A DNA stretch of 64,000 nucleotides from Arthrobacter sp. Hiyo8 (GTDB lineage: Bacteria > Actinomycetota > Actinomycetes > Actinomycetales > Micrococcaceae). Positions within the stretch are counted from its first letter, which is position 1, and every line of letters begins with the position of its first letter. The DNA lies in contig AP014719.1 in assembly GCA_001549895.1 (NCBI GenBank), positions 2,604,001 to 2,668,000 on the forward strand, given 5' to 3'. A program made the position numbers and the translations under genes. Positions 1 through 7,663 of the stretch are shown piece after piece. The notes under the pieces were generated by a model. That model was given only the letters and a program-made list of their open reading frames with translations. It made no database searches and was not told the origin of the DNA.

Positions 1-149
1 GCCAGCTCGACGGCGGACGCTGTGACGATCCGGTCGAGGGCCCCCTTGCTCGCGCCATACGGCAGGTTGTGAACAGTGTGGTCGCTCGTCAAGGCGACAA
101 TCCGGCCGCTTCGAACCGGCGCCGGAACAACCCCACCTGGTGTTCTCCT
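1..149 (-). pseudogene. Short-chain dehydrogenase/reductase, internal fragment
   Basis: The minus strand encodes GRIVALTSDHTV and then LPYGASKGALDRIV. This is the end of beta-strand 5 and the YxxxK catalytic motif (Tyr and Lys of YGASK) of a short-chain dehydrogenase/reductase. The gene continues beyond the first base of the window. Upstream, the frame is closed by a stop about 15 codons before the motif. The roughly 130 residues of Rossmann fold that should precede it cannot be found in any minus frame before the cold-shock gene. The gene is therefore 5'-truncated here, or badly damaged. The substrate cannot be told from this piece. The family call is safe; the boundaries are not. Confidence 0.6.
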
Positions 150-369
150 TCATGGCCGCCGACGCTAATCGCCAACCACTCTGCCGTCCCAGTTTCAAGA
201 TCCCGCCCTGCAGAGGAACAAGAAATCCTCAAGATTCGGCCCCAGGGAACACCGAGACCCCGAAGATCCTTGCGCCCCCGAACCCCGCCACGTAGCTTTG
301 AGGAAGCGGACGTATGCGTCCGGGGCATCGGGTTTGAAGCCGGTGGCCAGTCAGATTCAGAGAAGGAAC

Positions 370-577
370 ATGGCCGTGGCAACAGGTATTGTCAAGTGGT
401 TCAACGCCGAAAAGGGTTTCGGCTTCATTGCCCCGACGACGGTTCGGCGGACGTTTTTGCCCACTACTCAGCGATCGCCTCAAGCGGGTACAGATCACTG
501 GACGAGAATCAGCGGGTCCAGTTCGACGTCGTCCAAGGCCCGAAAGGCCCCAGGCGGAGAACATCCAGCCTCTTTAA
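370..577 (+). CDS. Cold-shock protein (CspA family), two frameshifts
   Basis: The protein starts MAVATGIVKWFNAEKGFGFI, with the RNP1 motif KGFGFI of cold-shock single-stranded nucleic-acid binding domains. After about 22 residues the frame breaks. The next frame carries DDGSADVFAHYSAI (RNP2 VFAHYS), and a third frame carries the end QAENIQPL. Rejoined, it is a normal CSD protein of about 68 residues. Both breaks are repaired by adding one C to a run of four C (near 434 and 550), so sequence error is more likely than decay. Role: RNA chaperone in the cytoplasm. It is a single-gene unit, pointing away from the hydantoin operon. Confidence 0.85.
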
Positions 578-595
578 GAGGGCACCACTGACGAA

Positions 596-1330
596 TCAGG
601 CTAGTTCGGCAAGCAGCCGGCCCCACTTGGGTGCCAGTAAGGGCGCTCCGGCAAGCTTGAGGCAGTGCCATAGCGTCACCGCCACGGAATCAAGCACCGG
701 CACTCCGGTGGTTTCCTCCACTTCCGCGGTGATGTTGGCGCCGTAAAGGTTCGTGCACAAATAAATGAGCGCGTCCGGGTTCGAGGCGGCAAGTTCCAAG
801 GACCCGGGCAGCATCTCCGCGTCCGTGACCCGGGCGAAGGATTCGTTGTTGCTGAGGTCCAGGTGGCGGTGGTCAACCGTCCTGATTCCTTCGCGCCCAT
901 ATGACTCAATGACGGCATGGTTCACGTCCCCTGTATAGGGCGTGAACATGCTGATCCTTTCCGTGCCGAACGCCTTGAAGGCCTCCAGGTAGGCCAACGT
1001 AGAGGTCGTGGCCGGGATCCCGGTGGCCTCCGTGATTTCCTGGACCAGCGCTTCGTCATGGGCGGAACCGAGCCAGGAGCCTGAGGTTCCGTTCCATGCG
1101 ATGACGTCTACATCCGCCGTCGCGAGCAATGCGGCGGCCTCCCTCATGACGGCCGAATCGAATTGTTTGTCCGAGGAATCATCCAGTGCAATGCGTGTGA
1201 CCGGAATGCGCGTGAAGTGGATGGTGACGTCCTCGCGGTCACCCAGGATCCGGTAGCTCTGCGGTTCAAGGCACGTGTTGGATGACGGCACGATCATGCC
1301 GATGCGGGTGGGGCGGTGTTCGGAAGGCAT
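596..1330 (-). CDS. Maleate isomerase / arylmalonate decarboxylase family protein
   Basis: This intact 244-residue protein belongs to the Asp/Glu racemase superfamily, nearest to maleate cis-trans isomerases and arylmalonate decarboxylases. The N-terminal IGMIVPSSNTCLEP motif is typical of that branch. Maleate isomerases use two cysteines. Here the second (Cys192, in YLCTNLYG) is present, but the first position reads NGTSGS with Gly81. Arylmalonate decarboxylase likewise has Gly in that place and one catalytic Cys. The reaction may therefore be one-base (decarboxylation or isomerisation) rather than racemisation. It starts 7 bp after the hydantoinase gene and is the last gene of the operon. 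The exact substrate is unknown. Confidence 0.75.
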   Translation of the reverse strand: MPSEHRPTRIGMIVPSSNTCLEPQSYRILGDREDVTIHFTRIPVTRIALDDSSDKQFDSAVMREAAALLATADVDVIAWNGTSGSWLGSAHDEALVQEITEATGIPATTSTLAYLEAFKAFGTERISMFTPYTGDVNHAVIESYGREGIRTVDHRHLDLSNNESFARVTDAEMLPGSLELAASNPDALIYLCTNLYGANITAEVEETTGVPVLDSVAVTLWHCLKLAGAPLLAPKWGRLLAELA

Positions 1331-1337
1331 GGTTCTC

Positions 1338-2767
1338 CTAAGCAGAAACGGTGGCGGGAACGGACGGCGATTTTCGAACGGACAGGGCGTCGTGGTGGGC
1401 GGCGAAGCCGTTGCGGGCGACGAAACGGCCCACCGGTCCGGGATCGTGGAAACCGCCGTCGTCGACCACGACGCGTCCGGCGGAGACGACGACGGCGGGC
1501 CAGCCGTTCAGCGTCTTCCCTTCAAAAGGCGAGAAGTCAGTACCCATGTGGAGCGCGCCGCCGTCGACCTCGCGTTCTTCGGCGGGATCGAAGATGACCA
1601 GATCGGCGTCGAACCCTGCCGCGATGGTGCCCTTGCCGGGCACGGCGTTGATCCGCGCGGGACCGGCCGAGAAGACCTCGACGAAGTCCTCCACTGTGCT
1701 GTTGGGCGCCATTGCGGTGAATGTGACGGGCATTCGGGTTTCGACGCCGGGCAGCCCGTGCGGCATGAAGCGGACGTCGTCGGTGCGCTCCCGCTTTTGC
1801 GAGAGGTCGTAGCAGGAGTGGTCCGAGGAGACGGTGTGGATCGCTCCGTCCGCGAGCCGTTCCTTCAGCGCGGCGACGGTTTCAGCGCTGCGCATCGGCG
1901 GGCAGCAGGCATACCATTCGGGAATTTTGAGCCGTAGACGGTGTCATCCAGCGTCAGGTAGTGCGGACACGTCTCGGAGTAGGCCACCTGGCCGCGCCGC
2001 GGGCCTCGGTGACCAGATCCACCGCGCCGGGGGTCGACTGGTGCACGAAGTAGACCGGCGCACCGGTGTACTCGGCCATGGCGAGGGTCTCTTTGACAGA
2101 GATTTCCTCGGCGAGCTCGGGCCGTGTGGAATGCAGGTGATCGATGCCGATCCGGCCGTCCGCAGCGTGCTGTTCGGTGCAGTCGGCGATGATGGGATCG
2201 TGTTCGGCATGGATGTACGTGAGTCCGTCCAGGCGCACCATTTCGCGCATGACTTTCAGGATGGTGTCGCCGTCGGCCATGGTGGAGCCGCGGTTGGTGG
2301 TGTACATCTTCACCGAACGGACGCCCTCGGCGGCGAGTTGCTCCAGCTGCCAGGGCACGGTCTCGTCCCAACTGACCACGGAGCCGTGCAGCGCGACGTC
2401 GCAGCGGGATTCGGCGGCCAAGCGCTTCTTGTTCAGGACGGCGTCCAGCGGGGATTCCTGGGCGTCACGCGGAATACCAAAGTCGATGATGGTTGTGGTG
2501 CCGCCCCACAGGGCTGCGGTGGAGGTGGTGCGGTAGTCATCCAGGGTGCGGAAGCGGCCGGTCACTTGGGCCACGTGGCAATGGCCGTCCACACCGCCGG
2601 GATGACCAACTTGCCCGAAGCGTCGATGATACGCGCGGCCGCGGGACCGGTTCTGCGGCGTCGATGAGCTGGATGATGCGGCCGCCGTCGACCACGACGT
2701 GCGCGGCTTGCCGGCCGAAGCTGTTGACCACGGTGCCGTGGGCGATGACGAGATCGGGAATGGTCAC
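1338..2767 (-). CDS. Hydantoinase/dihydropyrimidinase-family cyclic amidohydrolase, frameshifted
   Basis: Rejoining five reading-frame pieces gives a protein of about 475 residues, normal for D-hydantoinases, dihydropyrimidinases and allantoinases. The order is an N-terminal beta segment (MTIPDLVIAHGTVVNSFG), the metal motif DGHCHVAQ, the carboxylated-lysine region SVKMYTT, metal histidines in YIHAEHD and FVHQSTPG, and the metal aspartate in TVSSDHSCYD. A C-terminal beta sandwich follows. All binuclear-metal ligands are thus present, which argues for an active enzyme and for the four breaks (about 2645, 2598, 2000 and 1925) being sequence errors. The start is GTG at 2767 behind an AGGAA-type ribosome site. 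It hydrolyses a cyclic amide in the cytoplasm. No carbamoylase gene follows. Confidence 0.8.
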
Positions 2768-2775
2768 GGTGGTTC

Positions 2776-3587
2776 CTACTTTCCTGCTGGAACGGCGGTG
2801 CCGGCAACGGAGGTGCCGGCGGCGGACTGGATGGCGGTCAGGGCGGCGTCGAGGTTTTCGGACAGTCCCCGGCGGTGCTTGACGGGCGGCGGCGCAAAAG
2901 CGCCTTGGCGGTGGAAGCCGGATTGCAGGGCCACAACCGCTTCGGTCATGCGGATCCCGGCGGAGATTCCGTCCACCACGGGCACGGGGATTTGTCCTTC
3001 AAGCTCGCGCGCGAGTCCGGCAAGCGGGCACCTGCCAGGATGACGACGTCGGCGCCGTCCTCCGCGACCGCTAGCCGGCTCAGTGCCAGGAGGGTTTCCT
3101 TGAAGTCCTGTTGCACAGTGCCGATGCCGTTGAGGCTCTGGTTGATGGAACGGATCGAGGCAAGACGGCTGCCAAGTCCGAAATGCTCCACGCAGTCCCG
3201 GTACCAGGCGGTGATGCGGTCCGAAATGGCGATGATGGAGAAGCGTTGGCCCTGCAGGGCCGCGGCGCAGAGGGCGGCCTCCGTGATCCCGATGACCGGC
3301 ACGTCGGTCAGTTCCTTGAGCGCAGGCATCCCGGGGTCGCCGAATGCGGCCACCACGACGCCGTCTATGCGGTCCGCAGCCGGATCGCCGCCGCAGTGCT
3401 CGGCGATGATTTCGGCGACGGCTCCGGCTGCGATGAGGGATTCGAAGCGGGTCTCGATGTATTCGACGCCATGTCCGGCGGTCCTGACGATCAGCTCGGT
3501 GTCAGTCCCCGCCGAGCGGCGGGCTTCGGCGTCGATCAGCGCGGTGACATGCGCGCTGATGTTGGGATTGATGACTAGCAATTTCAT
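2776..3587 (-). CDS. Asp/Glu/hydantoin racemase family protein lacking both catalytic Cys, one frameshift
   Basis: The protein begins MKLLVINPNIS and carries the hydantoin racemase signature around GVVVAAFGDPG. One break near 3030 is repaired to give about 270 residues ending PVVDGISAGI and a C-terminal tail. In characterised hydantoin racemases, two cysteines (in ACFGDPG and in LGCAGM) act as acid and base. Here the first reads AAFGDPG (Ala81) and the second reads LAGAPLAG with Gly in place of Cys. The fold is clear, but classical two-base racemisation seems impossible. Its start overlaps the GntR stop by four bases (ATGA), so the two are translationally coupled. The hydantoinase follows 9 bp later. 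Confidence 0.75.
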
Positions 3588-4267
3588 GGTCGTTTGCCTT
3601 GCAACTTGAGTTCGGTGGCGGGCTCGTTCTGGGGGAACTGCTCGCGGTACTTTCCAATGTGCGACGCCGATTGGGCTGCGGCGCGCTCGGCATCGCCGCT
3701 GGCGATGGCGGCGTAGAGATCGCGGTGCTCCTGGATCAGTTCCGGCAGGTCGTCCACGTGGCGGAAGAGCCAGTGCATGCGGCCTTGGAGCGGTTCCAAC
3801 GCGGTGCGGAGAAAATCGTTGTTGGCGATGGCCGTGATGGCATCGTGGAATTCGCTGTTGGCGCGGTGGGCCTCGAGGATTGAGCCTCTCGCAAGGAAGC
3901 GATCGGCCTCATCGAGGAGCCTGGCCAGGTGCTTGAGGTCCTTGTCCGTGGCGCGGGCCGCTGCCAGGCGGCAGGCGAGGACTTCGAGCGACTGGCGGAC
4001 GTCGAAGAGGTCCTCGACGTCTTTGGGGCTCAACCCTGCCACTTCGGAACCGCGGGAGGCCCGGTCCTGGATGAGGCCTTCCTGCCGCAGCATGCGGAGG
4101 GCTTCGCGGATGGGGAGTCGCGAGACGTTGAATTCGGCGGCGAGGTCCCGCTCCACCAGCCGGGTGCCGGGCGCGTAATGACCCTCGAAGATTCGCGAAC
4201 GGATGGCGTCCCGCACGGATTCCCGGAGGGGACGGTCCGTGGTGGGGGTTTCTTCGGCAATCAGCAT
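3584..4267 (-). CDS. GntR family transcriptional regulator, FadR/FCD type
   Basis: This intact regulator of about 227 residues starts at MLIAEETPTT, chosen because GGAGC lies five bases upstream; an ATG 14 codons earlier lacks such a site. The N-terminal winged helix contains REALRMLRQEGLI with the GntR signature (LAAEFNVSRLPIREAL). The all-helical FCD ligand domain follows (EFHDAITAIANND). Regulators of this type usually repress the neighbouring catabolic genes until a pathway carboxylate binds. It lies inside the operon between the permease and the racemase homologue. Candidate palindromic operators with a TATAC core and a GGATCC core lie upstream of the permease gene. Confidence 0.85.
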   Translation of the reverse strand: MLIAEETPTTDRPLRESVRDAIRSRIFEGHYAPGTRLVERDLAAEFNVSRLPIREALRMLRQEGLIQDRASRGSEVAGLSPKDVEDLFDVRQSLEVLACRLAAARATDKDLKHLARLLDEADRFLARGSILEAHRANSEFHDAITAIANNDFLRTALEPLQGRMHWLFRHVDDLPELIQEHRDLYAAIASGDAERAAAQSASHIGKYREQFPQNEPATELKLQGKRP

Positions 4268-4368
4268 TCTTGCTCCATTCGTGTTCTCTTGGGTCAATGC
4301 GCCCGGCAACCCGGAGGCGTCCGGCCGTGCGGCGGTTCAGGACCGCACGGCCGGCCCGGTCAGGCGAG

Positions 4369-5721
4369 TTAGACCGGAAGCCGCTTGTTGTAGTTCAGGG
4401 TCAGGACGGAGACGCCCATGATCACGGCGGATCCTACAAAGTACAGCAGCGCCCAGGTGTAGGAGCCCGTGGCCCCGACAATCAGGCCTACCACAATCGG
4501 GGTGACGAACCCTGCGATGTTGCCGCTGAAGTTCATGGCGCCGCCGAGGACGCCAGCGTTGGTGCGGCCGCCCAGGATTGACGGGATGCTCCAGAACAGG
4601 CCCACCCAGCGGAGGAAGAACAGGACCACTGAGAGGAGCACGACGGCGGTGATCGGGTCTGCGACGACCGTCACGCCAACCAGGCCGCCGACTACCACGA
4701 CGCTGGACATGCCCAGCAGGGTACGCATGACCAGGTTGGCCGAGGCGCCGGCTGCGCGCCACTTGTCGGCGATAGCGCCGCCGAGGATCTCGCCGACGAA
4801 GCCTGCGCCGAAGATCACGAACGTGGACCAGCCGATGGTGTTCAAGTTGAAGTGCTTGGCCTGGGCGAGGTAGAGCGGGCCCCACGTCAGGAGGCCGTAG
4901 AACACGCCGTTGAATCCCAGCCAGCCAAAGCACATGGCCCAGAAAGAGCGGAACTTCAGGTAGGGGAGGAGTGCGCGCTTGCCCTTCACGCCGTCTTTCG
5001 TGGCCTCGGCGTCCTCTTCGGCATGGGAGGACTCGATGTATTCGGCCTCGGCGTCGTTGACAGCTTTGTGGTTGCGGGGATTGTCCCGGACGTACCACCA
5101 CACTGCCAGGCCCATGAGGACGGTGGCGGCACCGGCGATGATGAACGAGTAGCGCCAGCTGCCTGTTGAGGCGATGAGCCAGGTGATGAGGATACCGCCC
5201 AGGCCGGCTCCGAGCGGGGCGCCTGCGTCAAGGATCGTGGCGCCGCGGCCACGCTCCTTCTTGTGCATCCAGATGGCGTTGAGCTTGCCGCCGGCCGGCA
5301 TGACGCCTGCTTCGGCGACGCCGATACCCAAGCGGGCGATGAACATGCTGAGGAAGCCGCCGGCCAGGCCGGATGCTGCCGTTGCGGCACCCCAGCCGAT
5401 GCACGACGCCGTGACGACTTTACGGGGGCCGAACTTGTCGATGAGCAAGCCGACGGGGATCTGCATGAGCGCATAGGTCCAGAAGAATGCCGAAAGCAGG
5501 AGCCCGACGAGTTCGGGTGCGAGGTTGAATTCCTTTTGGATGATGGGCAATGCCACGGAAATGGAGCCGCGGTCGATGTAGTTGACGGCGACCAGGATCA
5601 GCAGCAGGACGAAGAGCCTCCAACGGACACTCGTGCGTCGCTGCACGCCGTCCTTGCCGGCTTTTTCTTCTGCTATTCCTTCGACGGCATGTGCTTCTGT
5701 TTCGGTGTTTGGGAGAGACAC
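4369..5721 (-). CDS. MFS transporter, anion:cation symporter (ACS) family
   Basis: This is an intact 12-helix major facilitator protein of about 450 residues. The start is taken as GTG (VSLPNTETEAH) because GGAGAAACT lies directly upstream; the frame is open for 62 more codons without a better site. The first helix reads LLLILVAVNYIDRGSISVALP and the loop 2-3 motif is DKFGPRKVV. This pattern is typical of the ACS branch that imports organic anions such as sugar acids, phthalate or allantoate. As the first gene of the operon, it probably brings in the substrate of the hydantoinase or a related carboxylate. It sits in the inner membrane. Confidence 0.85.
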   Translation of the reverse strand: MSLPNTETEAHAVEGIAEEKAGKDGVQRRTSVRWRLFVLLLILVAVNYIDRGSISVALPIIQKEFNLAPELVGLLLSAFFWTYALMQIPVGLLIDKFGPRKVVTASCIGWGAATAASGLAGGFLSMFIARLGIGVAEAGVMPAGGKLNAIWMHKKERGRGATILDAGAPLGAGLGGILITWLIASTGSWRYSFIIAGAATVLMGLAVWWYVRDNPRNHKAVNDAEAEYIESSHAEEDAEATKDGVKGKRALLPYLKFRSFWAMCFGWLGFNGVFYGLLTWGPLYLAQAKHFNLNTIGWSTFVIFGAGFVGEILGGAIADKWRAAGASANLVMRTLLGMSSVVVVGGLVGVTVVADPITAVVLLSVVLFFLRWVGLFWSIPSILGGRTNAGVLGGAMNFSGNIAGFVTPIVVGLIVGATGSYTWALLYFVGSAVIMGVSVLTLNYNKRLPV

Positions 5722-5875
5722 AGTTTCTCCTTCAGGGGAGTTTGAGGAGCGGGGAAAGTCTTGAATTGGTGAGCTGGGCGCGGGTTGCCGCGGCAGCTGG
5801 ACTCGCGCCGGCGGCAGCAGTAGCGGCCCGGTCCTCTTTCTGGGAGGAGGGACGCTGCCGGTTCGTTGGGTCCGG

Positions 5876-5902
5876 TTTGGGATCCCGCTTTGGGATCCCA
5901 AA
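5876..5902. promoter_or_regulatory. Tandem GGATCC-centred palindromes upstream of the MFS operon
   Basis: TTTGGGATCCC occurs twice with two bases between the copies, and the second copy extends into a perfect 14-bp palindrome. The pair lies about 155-180 bp upstream of the permease start. Its position and symmetry fit a binding site for a dimeric regulator, the operon's own GntR protein being the obvious candidate. This is inference from pattern only. Confidence 0.45.
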
Positions 5903-5938
5903 ATCAAAAGTAGATGTGACCCGCGGCACTGTCAAGGC

Positions 5939-5952
5939 TTTTGGTATACAAA
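5939..5952. promoter_or_regulatory. TTGGTATACAA palindrome, GntR/FCD-type operator candidate
   Basis: TTGGTATACAA is an imperfect palindrome with the GTATAC core typical of FadR-subfamily operators. It lies about 220 bp upstream of the permease start and about 40 bp beyond the GGATCC pair. It is probably bound by the GntR regulator of this operon. Confidence 0.45.
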
Positions 5953-6270
5953 GCGACGAAACAGAATGTGACCGGGAGGTGAGGTTTGGCGGAATATGGG
6001 TTCACTCACCCGAGCGGTGCGGGAAATGGGATACCGACACGATTCCTGGGCTTGCCCGGGTGGGGCATGGGATGCCGGCGTGTTCGCGTGTTCCTGCCTG
6101 CCGACGCGCTCCCGACCCCACGACACGCTGTCTACCTCACGACACGCAACTGGTTATGCGACGAGGAGAAAGTCTGGCGACGCCCGAATACCGGTGTCGA
6201 TAGGGATTTTCCGGGTCACGAGGCGTTTAGGGTGTCACGAGGCGTTTGGGGCGTCGCGAGGCGGGCAGGG
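5953..6270. repeat. Non-coding repeat-rich spacer, degenerate copy of the element at 9089-9204
   Basis: No gene is recognisable here. The part from about 6099 shares, in order, the blocks GCCTGCCGACGCGCT, ACCTC-CGA, GCGACG, GAATACCGGT and ATTTTCCG with the spacer downstream of proline dehydrogenase. The hairpin present in that copy has decayed here. GAGGCGTTTGGGG-like blocks are repeated at about 6220 and 6240. This looks like an old intergenic repeat family member. Confidence 0.6.
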
Positions 6271-6305
6271 TCGGGGAGGGCTTAGCTCGGGTTGAGGTCG
6301 GCGAG
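6271..6305. repeat. 35-bp direct repeat, copy 1 (duplicated proline dehydrogenase 3' end)
   Basis: This block is identical to 9205-9239. On the minus strand it encodes ADLNPS plus stop, the exact C-terminus of proline dehydrogenase, although no such gene precedes it here. Homology stops sharply at 6305. It forms the left border of the EamA/cysteine desulfurase segment. Confidence 0.8.
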
Positions 6306-6568
6306 GAGGGTGGCTTGTTATTGAAACGCGGGTGCGCAGATGGGATACCGGAGGCGTGGAGGGGTTCACTCGCACCCGTTGCGCCTTCCTCGAGGTAGGC
6401 GTCGGACCTACGATGATCCCGACGGTCGGAGGATCCCCGTCCGGTTCAGGGCACTTGCTCGATTCGCCTTTCGGGGTCTGCCGGCCGGCGGAGGTCGACA
6501 AGGGGACGATGCCATATCGGCTGGGGTGGTGTTTCACGTGGGGATAATCACTGCCAACCGCATCCGAA
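6306..6568. other. Gene-free spacer
   Basis: About 260 bases with no convincing reading frame, promoter or repeat beyond the flanking elements. Short open frames exist on both strands but show no domain, start site or codon pattern that I would trust. Confidence 0.5.
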
Positions 6569-6624
6569 TTTGTGTGTCACGTTGCTGTCACAAACTATTT
6601 GGCCCTGTCACAAGGTTTGTGTGA
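6569..6624 (+). promoter_or_regulatory. TGTCAC(AA) repeats and TTTGTG/CACAAA half-sites upstream of the EamA gene
   Basis: TGTCAC occurs three times (6575, 6586, 6606). TTTGTG half-sites stand in opposite orientation to CACAAA, forming two overlapping imperfect inverted repeats. The cluster lies about 150 bp upstream of the likely EamA start, where a regulator site could be. No regulator gene is adjacent. Confidence 0.4.
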
Positions 6625-6775
6625 GGATTTTCAGGCGTCGCATACAAGCGCAAATGCACGACTCACTTCTGGATAATTGGGATCCTCTCGTGAAAATAGC
6701 GCGTATACCTTCGGCGGAAACGGCCGACGCTGGCTCCGCGTGTTTGCACCATGCCGACTCGGAACGGGTCAGCAA

Positions 6776-7663
6776 TTGACTTTTCAAGCAAATAGGCCAG
6801 AGTCATCCCGACACAGGGCCGGCATTCTGGCGTCCGTAGCGAGCCTCTCGCTCCTTCAAATCGGTAACGCCGTCGCGGTCGGGTTGATTAGCTCGATGGG
6901 CGCCGCGAGTGCGACGGTTTTGCGAATCGGGATTGCCGCGATCCTGACTCTTCCAGTGATTTTCATGATGAAATCATCGAGTCGAGCGCCGGTCCGATTC
7001 ATCCTCACGTACGGGTTGGTGCTGGGGCTGATGCAGGTCACCTTCTACCGGGCGATATCCACCATTGATCTATCCCTGGCCATCTCCATAGAGTTCACAC
7101 TGCCTCTCGTTATCGGATGCATCCGGTCCCGCAACACCACGGCCCGGGTTGCTGCGGGGCTGGCGGTTGCCGGGCTCTTCATGATTCCGACCTATGGCGC
7201 GACGACTGCACTCGAAGGTCTGTTCTTTGCTGCGGCAACGGGACTGCTACTGACCGCATACATCCATGTCGGGACTTCCATTCCGCAGGCCAACCACCCG
7301 ATGCTCACTCTTAGTAAGGGGCTATGGGTTGCCCTCCCCATTGCGCTGGCTGCCTTCATGGTGAACGCTCCGCCCGCTGTTCTATTCACTCCTGAATTGG
7401 CGCTCCATGCGCTCGTTGTTTCCATATTGACCTTGCTGGCTCCGTTTGCGCTGGAGCTATTTGCAATGAAACGCCTTCGAGCTTTGGTATTCGCGCTCGT
7501 CGCTGCCCTTGACCCTGCGTTGGCTTCCACCGTAGGTGCCGTGGTTCTACATCAAAGCCTGGACTTTCGGCAGATGGCAGGTATCGCGATTCTCACGGTC
7601 TGCGCCGGCGTTGCCGTTTTTGCTGAATCATCAACTTCACAAAAGAAGGTCAGTGTGCAATGA
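6776..7663 (+). CDS. EamA/DMT family exporter
   Basis: The protein has ten predicted membrane helices in two five-helix EamA repeats and about 295 residues, the usual length for drug/metabolite transporters of the EamA/RhtA type. Motifs include GNAVAVGLISSMGAASATVL near the first helix and a second repeat ending in VLHQSLDFRQMAGIAILTVC. The TTG start is chosen because the sequence after it (LTFQANRPESS) leads straight into helix 1; in-frame starts lie upstream, so this is uncertain. The stop overlaps the start of the cysteine desulfurase gene (ATGA). Codon use is visibly lower in G+C than in neighbouring genes, a sign of transfer. Family members export amino acids such as cysteine or threonine. 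Confidence 0.8.
   Translation: MTFQANRPESSRHRAGILASVASLSLLQIGNAVAVGLISSMGAASATVLRIGIAAILTLPVIFMMKSSSRAPVRFILTYGLVLGLMQVTFYRAISTIDLSLAISIEFTLPLVIGCIRSRNTTARVAAGLAVAGLFMIPTYGATTALEGLFFAAATGLLLTAYIHVGTSIPQANHPMLTLSKGLWVALPIALAAFMVNAPPAVLFTPELALHALVVSILTLLAPFALELFAMKRLRALVFALVAALDPALASTVGAVVLHQSLDFRQMAGIAILTVCAGVAVFAESSTSQKKVSVQ

Noticed and set aside
69..746. A 225-residue plus frame spanning the window start
   Set aside because: It crosses the dehydrogenase fragment, the cold-shock gene and the end of the minus-strand gene. Only its cold-shock part is meaningful, by frameshift.
5953..6676. Small protein genes in the spacer before the EamA gene
   Set aside because: Several short frames exist on both strands, but they overlap repeat blocks, have no ribosome sites and no recognisable protein pattern.
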